Below are positions 1-12,530 of a DNA stretch of 64,000 bases, in pieces. The notes below the pieces were generated by a model. That model was not told the DNA's origin. It made no database searches and saw nothing but the letters and a program-made list of their open reading frames with translations. Source of the DNA: Chrysomallon squamiferum (lineage: Eukaryota; Mollusca; Gastropoda; Neomphalida; Peltospiridae); NCBI GenBank assembly GCA_012295275.1, contig CM022665.1, forward strand, positions 12,921,476 through 12,985,475. The letters are read 5' to 3'. The position numbers were made by a program, and so were the translations under genes. The number at the start of each line of letters is the position of its first letter. Position 1 is the stretch's first letter.

Positions 1-1618
1 ACAGTTGTAAGACTAATTAATAACAGTAATTAACTCTAACGCTCAAGGAGACAGCTTTTTTATAATCAACAGTTTATCAGGTTTCACTTACACGTCAAAC
101 AATATATGCTTATCAGATCCGAGACAAAGTTATACATATCTTTATACTTTTCATATTGCTTTTTGCTTGTTTTATTTTTTGCTTGTTATTCTTCTTTTCT
201 ACTTCTTTTTTTTTTTTTTTTTTTTTTTTTCAGAATTACGGAAAAACATTAACTCTTTTATTTTATAAACAGATAAAAAAGAAAGCTCGATTTTCTCTCC
301 ATTTTATTTTTCTTTTCTTTTCCAAGGTTCGATTGTTGTTTTGGTGTTTTATAATTTTATTGTGAAACTTATTTCATCTTGAAATTACTTCTAAGACAGT
401 GACGGTGTCCCTTCCCTTTGTAAAAATCATTTTCCACCTTTTCAAGTAATATTAAGTTCCTTTATTCATGATGTTTTAATGAAATAACAAAGACCTGTTA
501 AAAAGCTGAAACTGGCGAGGAAAGGTAGTGTAAGGAAATATGCTAAAAACAATAACGTTTTGTAAAGGAAGATGCTATTTCGCAGGCTAAAGCAAAGAGT
601 AAAAAAAGAAAATATTAGAGGTTTCAGATACTGCAAAAAATTTAAAAGTCCAAGTTTTATTTTTCGCACTTTCAAAAAATAAAAATAATATCAACATGAT
701 GATGATGATGATAATAATAATAACAAAAAAAAAAAATAAAACTGAACAAAACCACTCAAAACATGCTTCCATACGCAAACATAATTATAGAGAGAGAGAG
801 AGAGAAAAAAAAAATAAAAGGGGAAGAAGAGAAAATAGCCAACTAAAATCACATGAAAAAATAGACATGTACCTTTGTTATGTTTTCAAACAGTAAGTAC
901 AAAGTTGCAAAGAATTAAAAGAAGATTAGTAGCATCACCCAATTAGTCATGTTAAGGAGAATGACCTTTGTAATGAACGCCTTTTAATCTGTTCAAAATG
1001 TCACCTTTGTGACTGACGCCTAAGGATTTTGAGGGCGTACACCTACAACCTTAGTTCGTATCACCTAAATACAAAACTATGAATATTACTTTTATTGTTA
1101 ACACTTGAGAGACATTTTAAACTGACAAAAAGTTTACAAACTGATATAAAATATCGTATTTACATGCAACCGACCGACAGATATTAGAATTAACTGAAGA
1201 TTAAACACAGGGCTTTGCTTTTAGAAAGAACATGATCAACGCGAAAAGAGTAAAAGGCAGAGGGTATTAAAATATTTATTTACAGTGAAGTGGAGGTCAA
1301 GTGTAAGAGCATAATTAATCTTAAATAAAAACAAATCCTGATATAAAAACACACACATTCATACGATTTTCATTCATTAATATATAACCAGTTAATATAC
1401 AACCTTCCCGTAAACGAGATTTTTAGACATTTGTGGGATATAAAAATAAATATAAACTGTGAGTAGATAATACAATTAAATGTATTTCTGGAATCTTCTC
1501 TTTATTAATATTATTGTTGTTGTTGTTGTTACTATTGTTGTTATTATTATTAACAAAGAATTTTGCCCTGCAAATAGATATCTATAAAAAATAAAACAAA
1601 AATAATTAAATTCTTCTA
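1..1618. other. Repeat-rich intergenic DNA, no gene seen
   Basis: AT-rich DNA with a poly-T run near 205-230, a short GAT/AAT run near 697-722, a short GA run near 790-805 and TTG/ATT runs near 1506-1550. The open frames here are low-complexity and resemble nothing. An AATAAA on the minus strand at about 1501-1506 is a possible polyadenylation signal for the CUB/sushi gene to its right. Confidence 0.6.
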
Positions 1619-2950
1619 TTAATAGTTTTGGAGCTGGAGATCTTTTAAGTACGAACTTACGCTTGTTTGACTTCCAGGAAAAAAGGTAGGTCCGTGCGGG
1701 TCATCATCATTTAAATCAATTATCATTGATTTTGGAACGTTCTGATAGATAATGTAGAATCCATGGTGGGAGGTCGAATTTTCTCGAGGTCCTTGGTAAA
1801 AAATTTCTGTAAAATTCGTTTCACTGGTGACGTTTCTAACCTCCGAATCCCCCTCTAAACGCATTATCAGATTGTTTGTGCGTCCCCACTTGTCCCTAAT
1901 TTCCAAATAGCTTTCTCCGTCTGCCGGCAAATCGAAGTAAACAAAAGACAGACGGAAAGTTGTGTTTGGTTGGCCAGAAATTTGCCAACGACAAGTTTTC
2001 GCGCCAAGAACAATGTCTCTAGGATATGCGGGGTTTACTATGGACCCGTTTTGTTGATTCAGAACAACAGGTGCAGAACAGTCTGGAATGTAACAAGATG
2101 GGATGCTATCCCACTGCAGATCACCAATTTGAGCAATCATACACGTTGAATGCCGTGACCCCCGCAGAACGTAAGGGGGGTCGCACGAAAATATTATAGT
2201 TGAATTCACTGTCATATTGCCTGAATATTTCAAATGGTCGGAAATGGATGGAGCAGCACACGTATCGACACAAACAGGGGTAGGATCCGACCAATCGGGT
2301 TGTCCGTTAGAAGAATGCAAAATACATATCACTTGATGGGCACCCTGGATTCTGTATCCCTGACTGCAATAAAACTGAACAGCTAATCCAATGGTAAAAT
2401 TGGTCGATACCATTACACCATGTTCAGGAATTTCAGGACTTTGACATTCTCCTGTAGAACTTATAACAGAGTACAAAATATCAAATCCAAAAGATTTCCC
2501 GTTTCTTTGACTACTGTCAGAATCACTCGATGATGCTTGAAATTTCAGCCAAAGATTTGTACTCTGCGTCCTAAATATAAAATTCCTTCGATGATGCCCT
2601 ACAAAAACCCGCAAAGGAACTGCATTTTCGTTGATTTCAGGATTTACCGAGTATATAAAAAGCGATTCTTCTGACGGTAATGCTTTATTAGTTTCCATCG
2701 TAAGGAAATATTTGAACTGAAGGATTATCCCATCGTATTGGCTAGAGTTACTGGTAACATTGATAGACCACAGACACGTTACACCGGCTGGATACCGATC
2801 TGGATAATTTGGAGATCGAATTTCTCCAAAAGATTCTGTAAAGTTTGAGTTGCACTGGCTGTCCGGAACTTCGCATGCTGTAATGGAAATATAACTGAAC
2901 AGAGCAATCAAACTTGCTACAACGCAGCCGGTTTTACGTTTGGAAGACAT
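1619..2950 (-). CDS. Secreted CUB-sushi-sushi-CUB domain protein
   Basis: A 443-residue protein in one uninterrupted exon. The start is the ATG at 2950; an in-frame GTG lies nine bases upstream but a TAG follows just beyond it, so the ATG is the natural start. Residues 1-25 form a hydrophobic signal peptide. A first CUB domain spans about 31-163 (SPNYPDRYPAGVTCLW is a typical CUB N-terminal strand). Two sushi/CCP modules follow at about 168-229 and 233-292, each with the C...C...W...C pattern. A second CUB domain (about 294-407) has the NPAYPRD motif. Many N-x-S/T sites suggest glycosylation. There is no transmembrane segment, so secretion is likely. CUB/CCP proteins generally mediate extracellular binding, including complement-like and synaptic scaffold roles, but the specific ligand cannot be told. 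The lack of introns is unusual for this class and could mean a retrocopy or intron loss. Confidence 0.85.
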   Translation of the reverse strand: MSSKRKTGCVVASLIALFSYISITACEVPDSQCNSNFTESFGEIRSPNYPDRYPAGVTCLWSINVTSNSSQYDGIILQFKYFLTMETNKALPSEESLFIYSVNPEINENAVPLRVFVGHHRRNFIFRTQSTNLWLKFQASSSDSDSSQRNGKSFGFDILYSVISSTGECQSPEIPEHGVMVSTNFTIGLAVQFYCSQGYRIQGAHQVICILHSSNGQPDWSDPTPVCVDTCAAPSISDHLKYSGNMTVNSTIIFSCDPPYVLRGSRHSTCMIAQIGDLQWDSIPSCYIPDCSAPVVLNQQNGSIVNPAYPRDIVLGAKTCRWQISGQPNTTFRLSFVYFDLPADGESYLEIRDKWGRTNNLIMRLEGDSEVRNVTSETNFTEIFYQGPRENSTSHHGFYIIYQNVPKSMIIDLNDDDPHGPTFFPGSQTSVSSYLKDLQLQNY

Positions 2951-3220
2951 TATTATCACCTATGTCGTCTGCTTATCACTTTGATGCGTAATTAATTTCC
3001 GAACAGGTTAATGTGACATTGTAGATATCTGTGTTTGAAGACAGATCAGCCATTGTGCGTCTTGAAGTGTAATACATTATATCCGATAACTTTCTGCCAT
3101 TTACGATATCAGCATCAAAAATGTCGATTGTCTGGAATGAGCAAATACAGAAAATTGATTGTTTGACAATTGTTACATCAAAACAGAGCATAAAATTTTA
3201 AATTATATCATGTATGTATA

Positions 3221-3273
<53 letters not shown>

Positions 3274-3794
3274 CTAAAAGCAATTATTACATTAATTCAT
3301 AATAATTTTAACGATTTTTTAAAAATAATTAACAATAATATCAGTTGATAAGCTTTGCTTAAATATAGAAATAAATATATTTAATAGAATTTAAAAGCAG
3401 TATGAATTCGTAATATTATGAATAATTTGACAGTTAAAGTTCACTATTAAATCTAAAGGTTTTAAAATCATTCCACAGCATAAATTATATACATTATAAA
3501 AAGCCTTTAGAAACGCCCCCTTAGTAGTAACTTGTAGCCTTTCAAACTATTTTTGTTTTCATCAAGTAATATTTTTAAGTCATTTTTATTTATTTATGAT
3601 TTTAAATATATAAATATAGCAAGACAATTTACATTTTAATTTTTTCAACTGAGTCTGATACTTTAGCAAATGATACAGTACTAACCTGTTCGTTTCGTGA
3701 CAGTTTCTCGCTTCAGTGGTCTACAGGGGGTGTTTCCAAAGCTAGTCACGTGCTTATCTATGAAAACCTCTTATTCAGCTAAACTGGTTTTAAA
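2951..3794. promoter_or_regulatory. Shared 5' region between the CUB/sushi and SKA3 genes, with a CA microsatellite
   Basis: The two genes are divergent, so this interval should hold both promoters. It contains a (CA)n tract at about 3224-3270. The part near 3690-3890 is richer in GC than its surroundings and is the likely SKA3 promoter side. No TATA box or other core element was confidently located. Confidence 0.35.
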
Positions 3795-3872
3795 ATGGCG
3801 TTACGCTTTGCGGTACGCTTAAAGTTACAGTATGACAGTGGAACAGTTTACGATGAATTAAAGGTCATGATG
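3795..3872 (+). other. Probable SKA3 first exon (5' UTR or N-terminal extension)
   Basis: An ATG at 3795 opens 26 codons that end exactly at a donor (ATG|GTGAGC at 3873). The first recognised SKA3 coding exon is preceded by an acceptor at 4411-4420. Joining the two keeps phase 0 and runs in frame into the SKA3 start at 4424. The exon could be 5' UTR with an upstream in-frame ATG, or it could add about 27 residues. Human SKA3 begins near the 4424 ATG by alignment from memory, so UTR is the safer reading. Confidence 0.4.
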
Positions 3873-4423
3873 GTGAGCGCCACATTTTGAACAGGTTAAA
3901 TTAACAATTTAGTTAGATCTGAAATAATAACAATCTATTTTAAGTAACCAGTTAAAATGATCAGTCCTATATCATTAGATTGTTCTAATTATAATCTGTT
4001 CATTTTCTTTCTTTTGTTAGTTTCGGAGTTTTCGATCTTTATTTGAATAATTTGCTTTGACATTTCCGACTTCCCATTTCAGTTTGTTAAATTTATTAGT
4101 TTATCAAAGAACGGTCATCAGATTATATATCTTGTGATCAGTTTCGTGTAGAAATAGGGATGACAATGGATATATATATTACCTAAATATGGTTGTGGTG
4201 TTGGAATCTTGATAAACAAAGGACAGATGAAAACATTGGTTACATTATTATCTGATTGTCATTGCTAAGTAACTTCTAAGACGACAGTTGAAAAGAACTG
4301 TCAATAAATTTAAAATAAGGAACGTCTAATTAATATTAAAATTTTTAATTATTGAAGCTACTAAATAATAATGCTTCGTATACAAAAATATTTTAATAAA
4401 TTTAAAATTTTACATTTCAGAAC

Positions 4424-7400
4424 ATGGCAGAAAAGACAGAAGAGTTAAGCTTTTTTCAACAGTTACACCGCTTAGCAAACCGAGTTGACAGTGGTGCAAA
4501 AGAGTTACAGCTGAGTCTTGATAAGAAAAACAATGATGCTGAAGACAGTCATATTGCTGTTAGGAATATTCTGAATAATCTTATAAAAGAGACAAAGCAT
4601 TTAAAGGTTAGTTTAATACTTTTTCATTTTCTTTTCTTCTTCTTTTCAAAAATTAAATACCGTTCTGTAAATGATATCTATATGTATGTATTTTTACTGT
4701 TCACATGCAGATCATTCTTTTGTCGAAAACCACAGAATAATTTCCTTCTTAGTTCTTTCCGTGATCTGTGGTATGGGGAATTGGCTAGAATGGAAAAACA
4801 ACTGATGTTACTATAGTAATATTTTTTATGTGTCCAGACTTTATTTTGCAAAAGTATCTGAGTTTGATATTTTTTAAAGTGCAGTGTAAATTGTAATGAT
4901 TCTAGAAATATTAAGGGAGACAATCATGTTTTATATTTGTACTTTTGAAATTTTATATAAATATATAATATATTCTTTTTTGTTGTTGTTTTTATATATA
5001 AAACATACAGATATTATTATATATTCATTAAAAAATATTACTTTTGCCCAGTGCTTAAAAAAAAAAATATATATGTTTTTATTAAAAAAAATTGGTACAA
5101 AATTGTAACAAATATATGATTGATGATTTTTCTTTCTTTGCTTTCAGCAAGAAGGTTTGTCATTTGTTGCTAGTTTTGAAGAAAAAGGCAGTCTGTTCAG
5201 TCACACTCTCACAGCGTGTCAAGAATTCCTAACAATACAGAGACAACATCTGACTGCTACTGAAGAATATCTGGAACAGTATGGTTATGAAAGACTTGGT
5301 TAGTTTTCTGATCTTTATCAGAGGAAAATCAGAGAACAATCATTTTCAAAATTTAGATTAGCATTATCACTGAAATATAATTCTGGTGAACAATATGGAT
5401 AGTGAAATTGTGTCATACATTTCAGAATTGTGTAGCAGTCTCTGAAATGTGTATAACCATATTAAACAAAATGTTCACAGAAAGTGTGACTTAATTTAAA
5501 TAATTAATTATGGTTTTCTTTTGATCTGAACAGTAAATTTTATTTTGGTGCTATTCTGTATTTATTTATGTTTTTGACAGTTTGAATACTATATTTTATA
5601 CTTTGAAGTATAGTTGTATAATTTCACAGTATATAGAATTTAAGGATTTTAAGGGTGATAATACTTGTACACTGAGCTCATATATTAATTTTTATTTAAA
5701 TTCATTGGACATTTTGCTTTTATATATATATTTAATATTTCAGGGAAGTAGAATTTTTGAACTGCAGGGGAAATACATTTTTATTCAATAGCTACTGAGG
5801 AAATTTGAAAAGATAAAGTGATCTTCATTATTAATAGGTGCTTGTCATATACAGATGCATTATTTTAAATTAAATTTATACTATTAATGTTTACTATTAA
5901 AAGATCCTGTGACATACATTAACAGTAAGCCTTTGATACTTTATAGTAAAGGATACTGTCGACAAGAATGAAGATGCTGGTGACAAAAGTGATGATCAGG
6001 AAGTAAAAGTGGAAACTGGAAAAGATGTTGACACTGTTGAACATATTTCATCTGCTGATAAACATGTGTATCCTTTTTCTTTTGATTATTATTGTTACTA
6101 TTACTGTTGTTGTTGTTGATATGTTATAATTTATATTATACCAGTAAACTTTATTTTTATGTTAAAGTGACACTGACATTCTTTAATTAATTACTTAATG
6201 TACTAAAACTTTTTTTAATTTGTTAACCAAATCAAAGTAACAAAAGTCAAACAATCAGTAATTTTGTGTGGTGCAGAAGGAACAAATACAAACTATTTTT
6301 CCAAAAGCTACTGTCATTTTTGAAACCTTAAAATTAAGGCATTTAAGTTAAATGAAATAAAAACACATTTCAATTTTGATTTATTACCAATAAATATTAA
6401 AATATAATATTACTGATGTTTAATTATTAGTAAATTGAACTAGCATAAACTGTTTGTTACTGTATTATTAAATATTCTTTTAGTATACATACAGAAACTC
6501 ACACAGACATTTAAATTACAGACAGTCCCCCACTTATGACCAAGTTATATTCTGACCAACTGGACATTTCTTGGAATTTACTTAAGTTTCTTTGCATGTG
6601 TTTACTATTTTACTGTATTGTAAAACAGCCCTGACAGACAGCATATGCAGTAAGGAAATGAATCATGATCTTTTTTTTATCTTGCTTTTAATTCAGTTTT
6701 TCCTTGTAAGTAGGCAGCTAAATGAATAACAGTTGATTTTTTTATCCCTCATAAATAATAGTATTATTTTAATATTTTAAATGGTAGCTTCTCCTTTCTC
6801 TTTTTTTGTTTGTTTTGTTTTGTTTTGTAACTCCTGTGTCTATGGTCAGAAAAATGTTTTTTTTGTTGTTGTTTTTTTCAATCATAAATGGTAGTATTAC
6901 TTTGTATTTGAAACAGCAGCTGACTTCATTATTGTTGCTGTTGTTGCAAAGGTAATTTATAGGAGACCAACTTTATATCAACCAGTTTTCTGTTTTTCTT
7001 CATCAATAATAGTATTACTTTAAAAAAAAAGTTGTTGCTGCTCTCTTATTGGTCATAACAATTTATTATTCCTTATCTTTTTGTTCATCATAAATAATAG
7101 TTATTTTAATATTTTAATAAATAGTTGACTTCTTTTCTCTTGCTATTTGTAAACTGTTGTAAAAGATTCTTCCTTAGCTTTCAAGGGGCCAGAGGAAAGA
7201 AAACAGAACACCGAGACTGGAAAATGTTGGAATCAGCTCCTTCACCATGAACCTTATAAACAAAATGAAGAACAAAACTGAAACAGAATCTGACAGGTAT
7301 GCACCAGTCTTATAAGAAAAATATGATAAAATATGAAAAAAACTTGTGAAAAAATATATTACAAACATTAATCAGTCAAAAGGTAAAAAGACCAAATGTG

Positions 7401-9620
7401 AATAATTAGTATTTATGTTAAAATATAAAAATTTCAGTTATTGTATGTGGAACAATGGACTTTCTAACATTCATTTTAATTTTTGTTATTAGTTTTGATG
7501 GGTTTCTTTCATTTTTGTTTTTGTATATTGGTAGTATTAATTGTGTTGTGGTTTTTATTATTTGAAATGTATGTATATTTCAAAACGTTTCTGATGGCAT
7601 ATTTTTAAACAATCTACTCTTAAATTTAAAAAAAACAAAAAACAACTTCAGCATGTCATTTTATTTCTTAACATTTATTATCAAAATCATACAGCTGTAA
7701 AAATTAACCAGTTTTTATTTTTTTTGAACTGTAATAGTACTATTGGTATGTGTTTTATAAAATACATGGTCCAAAAAATAATAACAATAAAATGTATTCA
7801 TAAATTGATTTTTTATTTTCTTTCTCATTATTATTCCTATGACGTGTACATGTCATACACTTTTTTTTTATTATTATTAAAAAAAACAAATTATCATTAT
7901 TTTATTAATTTAAATTTTAATTTTTACCATGCTATAACAGGTTTTCACTTTATTAGACAATTTTATGTTTTTCTTTCAGTGTTGTGAACTCTCAGTTTGG
8001 TGATGATGAAGAAGAAGAAACTGTTCCTTCAATATTTCAGCACAATGGTCTCACCTTGACTCCAAGTGTGTGGGATCACTCAGGTGATAAAAGAAACCCA
8101 CGTGACTTTGAAGGTAAATGTATCTCTTTTTGTGTGTGTGTATGCGTGTGTTTTCATGTGTGTATAAGTAGCCATGTGCAATATTTTGTTATGGAAATGA
8201 AATCTAGACAAAATACAGATAAAAGAAAAACACAGTTTCAGTTTTTTCAGTAAAGTATACCTTCCTGGTAATATCATTACACAGTGTGTTTCATCTGGTA
8301 CAAATATTTTTGAAATGGCTATATATATACAGCTTTTGTTCTGAAATATATTTTGGTTATTTAGAACTGTACATCTTTGAATATTAAATGGAATCCTTAA
8401 ATCTAGTTACCAATTATTTTTGATTTGGTTCGTTTTTTCTTATCTATAATAGCAAGGAAGAACTTTTATCTAGATAGTGCTTGTAAAGAAGGACTAAATT
8501 CTGAGAATGTTGAAAATAAACTGAAGTCAGACATTGGAAGTACTGCTGTACCTGTTATTCTGACAACTGGAGACAAGCCAATAAACAAAATCCAGAAACC
8601 CAGTCAAATAGCTAAGATCAAGAATGACAGAAGAAGTAACAGTCCGATGGACCCACTTTACACTGCACCAGGTGCCAATCAAGTAAGCAGTAAAACACCA
8701 AAGTTTGAGACCCCTGGAGCCAAACAGATTAATAAAGTCCTAAAACCAGCTGAAGAAACTAGAGTGAAAGAAGAACCATTACTTAATAGTCCTGTTCCAC
8801 CTGTGTTTATCACACCAGGAGCCAAACAGATAAAAAAATCGATTATGGAGGAAGAAAATGATAAATGTAACTTCAAGCTACGAGCTAAAAGAAAAGTGAA
8901 CACAGAATTATTTAAGGAGGATGACAGAGAACCTGAACCACCAGAAATTACTATGAGTTTGCAGGTAATGGTTGATTTTAGAAAATAAAGTGAAGAATAT
9001 TTTAGAGATTTGTTTTTATATTTAATGCAGAATATACACAATTAAATGTGTATGTAGTGTCATTTAAAAATATAAATTAAAATATTTAAAAAAATCTCAG
9101 TGTAGCAAACCCCAACAAAAAACCTTTCTTAAAACAAAAAAAATGAAATTAAAAAGCCCAATGCTCAGAACCAATCAGAACTAACAAAATTCCTGTCCAA
9201 AATATTTTTAAAAAGTCATGAAACACCTTTATTCAGTTATTAATTTGTCACACTAATTATATTTTTAAGATGTTTTTATATTCACGTCAGAAATTACTCT
9301 TAGAAAAAATTATTTTATTGCCATTTCAGGATCTCAACAAACTGACTGAGACGTTTAACATGAATACTCAGTCTGTTGATCTCACTGAAGGTATTGAGTG
9401 CAGCATAAAACAGGTAACTCCAGTGAAACAAGAACTCTTATCAGAACAGCTAGAAAAACTGGGAATGTTGCCTCTGCCGAATGTCACCCCTCAGTGTGCA
9501 ACCAGTACTTTCAAACCAGTGAACAGCAGAATTCCACGCCCTCCAAAACCTTTCAGCAAATTCAGCAACTGCACATTCACAGAAAGATGTGACGAGAATG
9601 TGCCACCATTTGAAAAATAA
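4424..9620 (+). CDS. SKA3: Spindle and kinetochore-associated protein 3
   Basis: Seven coding exons: 4424-4606, 5148-5298, 5947-6065, 7178-7296, 7980-8113, 8453-8964 and 9330-9620. Together they make 1509 bases, 502 residues (human SKA3 is about 412). All junctions keep frame; the exon 3 donor (GTGTAT at 6066) is the weakest call. SKA3 is a subunit of the Ska complex, which binds spindle microtubules at outer kinetochores. The N-terminal helical part (residues 1-111, with QEGLSF and LEQYGYERL) matches the family's coiled-coil region. A TPRLENVGIS block, the KEEPLLNSPVPPVFITPG block, the PPEITMSLQ motif and the LEKLGMLPLP motif recall the human C-terminal half. That half has many S/T-P sites, as expected for CDK1-controlled Ndc80 binding. 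Residues about 267-364 carry a repeated T-P-G-A-K-Q motif that I do not know from vertebrate SKA3. Confidence 0.85.
6522..6600. repeat. Possible DNA-transposon end in SKA3 intron 3
   Basis: ACAGACAGTCCCCCACTTAT preceded by TTA resembles the terminal repeat of pogo/Tigger-like elements (TA target, CAGTCCCC start). No matching right end was found, so it is at best a fragment. Confidence 0.2.
6720..7150. repeat. Degenerate tandem repeat of roughly 85-140 bases in SKA3 intron 3
   Basis: Four similar blocks contain TCATAAATAATAG-like text, near 6750, 6880, 7000 and 7090. Each is followed by T-rich sequence and a TAG..GCTGACTTC or GCTCTC-like stretch. They look like old diverged copies of one unit, directly upstream of SKA3 exon 4. 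Confidence 0.4.
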
Positions 9621-11141
9621 TGGAATTTTTTAAAATTTTAAAACAGTTTATGTTACTGAAATGTTTTAGTTTCAGTTCTGAAATATATTTGTGTGAAATA
9701 TGCTTAATGTTTTGTATTTATAATGACTAGCTTGTATTAATAATTCTGCAATACAAAGGCACAGCTATCTCACAGGTACTGTGACATCATATAGAATGTT
9801 GATATCTGGAGGAAAGTATATCAAAGAAACTGATAAAAATAAATATAAATAAATACATTTTTAAACCTTTTGATGCTTGTTTAAAACTAACTGTTAGTAT
9901 TAAAAAAAAAAAAAAAAAATCTTTAAATCATATTACTGTTATTCTCGTTTTGCATTTCTATAGTTGTTTGTTTCTTTGTGAAAATAAATTCATCACAGAA
10001 ATATTTGAATTACATGAAATACATTTTATATTTAAACCATTTAAAAATAAGTACATCAATTAGAAATTTAAATTAATATGTTTGTTAAAATTAATTATCT
10101 TTTACTGTTTACCTTGATGGCAGATTGTGATTTCATCCTGTTGTGTAATTATATATTGTCAAGTTTTCTAAGAAATGATCAACCAAAACTATAGTCTCCA
10201 TAATACTCACTAGCGTCTGTTTTAAATACTAGAAAAACGGTCCGGAATGTTTGGATTTCCCCGTAAAAATGTTGCCCACAGTTTCAGTATTGATAAAAAA
10301 AAAAAAAAAAAACAAAAACAAAAAAAAAAAAAAAAAAAAAAATAATAATAATAATAATAATGATAAAAAATAAAGCAAAACAAAAAAAGGGCAAACATCT
10401 GTACACAAAAAGTCAAAAACCTTTAAAAATTATTTTTGTTTTACTATTCTATAAATTGATGTTATTTTTATTTTTTACCCGACTTAATATAAGAATATGC
10501 TTTTCAGTTTTTATAATTAAAGATATTCAAATGTAATACATTTTGTTTTTCTCAACAAATATCGAAAAAGAATTTATCTTCGTAATACTTATAATTAAAT
10601 TTGTTTGTCATCCATATATAAATATTTCAGATTATAGAAACTGATGCAACATGTTTGCAAACATAAGTATTGAATATTTATTTTATACCGTAAATTTGCA
10701 TACGTACCTTATATATATACATACATATATATATATATATGAGAGATTTTTTTTTTTTTTTCAAAAAGTTTCTCTGATATGTTCCAGGGTAACAGTTTTT
10801 ATATAGGCTTATTCAGAATTTCAGGTTAATGATGCCAGTATGATTTTAAATAGTGGTTGCTAGGATATTTCTTAAAAACAAACACATTTCTATTACTTGA
10901 GCTAAATGATTATTATACATTTTCTTCATATTACTTCTGCTATGTAATTTTATTAAGCTCCAACGCCATTTTGTTTATGATTATTAATTTGCTAAACCGG
11001 TAAAACTCCCACCGGCCAACTTCTCTGGCACCGCCGCTGAAGTTTTCAATCAAATATCGGTAATCGTTAACAAATATTTCGTCGGTGTTGCTATATACAC
11101 AGTCATGAAAAGAATATTACAGTGTTGTGAAATGCGCTGAC
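9621..11141. other. SKA3 3' region and intergenic DNA
   Basis: AATAAA hexamers at about 9838-9853 are likely SKA3 polyadenylation signals. Poly-A runs lie at 9901-9918 and 10296-10341, the second followed by an AAT run. An AT dinucleotide run lies near 10720-10740. No coding sequence was recognised. Confidence 0.5.
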
Positions 11142-11150
11142 TATAAATAG
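11142..11150 (+). promoter_or_regulatory. TATA box of the TROVE/vWA gene
   Basis: TATAAATAG stands 127 bases before the ATG at 11277, in a locally GC-richer stretch. Transcription starting about 30 bases downstream would give a 5' UTR of about 105 bases with no upstream intron needed. Confidence 0.45.
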
Positions 11151-11276
11151 AAACTGTATGGTCTGTTTATTTCACAACATACAGACTGAAAACAACAAAC
11201 AGGTTGCTAGACTCAGTATCGTACGACTAAGATACCTCGAATCCATCTTAGTTTAAGATAATACAATATTATCAAA

Positions 11277-12301
11277 ATGAGAGGACGAGGCCGTGGTCGT
11301 GGTAGAGGAAGAAGTCGCGGTAGAGGTGACAGACGTAACGAACCGAAATCGTGCACACCCGACGAACAAACGAAGGAGAAAGTGGAGCTGGATATTGAGG
11401 CCGATCCCCGTGCTTTTTTTGTTGGGACAGTGTCTGTTGCCGATCACATGAACGGGCAAAACACAAACAGAATTAGATATGCTGCCACAATGGCAGCGTT
11501 GCAGGGAACCGGTGTGGCAGTTGCTCAGAGTGAGTTTTTTTTTTTTATTTTTATTTTTTTTTTTTTACTCTATTAAAATACACGCACGCACATACTTTCC
11601 TACGTGTTTCATAATAATTTTGTAATGACAAAGATCTCTTTATTAATATATAATCTTGTCTAAACTCATAATTGTATTACAAAACAGTATACAGATTCTG
11701 TTAAAGTTAAAAAAAATAAATAAATAAAGGTTTGTTCGAATCAAAACTGTCCAGTTTAAATATTGATCGTATCTAAATTGAAATTAATTAAACATTTGCA
11801 TATTTCTAACAAACAACTAAATAAATAAGTAAGTAAGTAATCATGTTTACCAACTGTCTGACTAACTAGCTTGTCTTCAGTTTCAGATATATACCTTAAT
11901 TACTGATGCGTAATAAACAGATTCCCCAAGACATTAATATATTTATTTTTTTATTTGGTTATGTAAATATTTATTATTTGCTTTATTTTTCAAACTTTCG
12001 TCACTAGAAATCTCTTTTTATTTTTATTTTTATTTTATTTTATTTTATTTTTTATTTTTTAATTTAAAAAAAAATTTTTTTTGCTTAATTTTATAAATTA
12101 GTTCTGAAAAGAAATACTTTAAGAATTAAGGCTAATTTTATTATTATTAGTAGTAGTAGTAGTAGTAATAGTAGTAGTATCAGTACCACCATCATCATCA
12201 TGATAATTATTTATTTATTTATTTATTTATCTTCATCACTAGAAATATTAATTTGTGTTTTATATATAGTCAGGACTGTGAATAATAATATTTACTACTG
12301 G

Positions 12302-12350
<49 letters not shown>

Positions 12351-12490
12351 AAAAAAAACAACAACAAAAACATAAACACAAAAAACAACAACTTTCGAAC
12401 CTAAAACTAATTATTATTATTATTATTGTGGTACTGTTTTTACTAATAGTAGTTGATATTATAATTATAATTTTTATGGCTTTACCGTTG

Positions 12491-12530
<40 letters not shown>

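Noticed and set aside
2951-2959. A longer CUB/sushi start using GTG at 2959
   Set aside because: GTG starts are not expected in animal nuclear genes, and an in-frame TAG lies just upstream; the ATG at 2950 is sufficient.
8679-9041. Antisense open frame within SKA3 exon 6
   Set aside because: A shadow of the coding strand; the plus strand has matching splice sites and family similarity.
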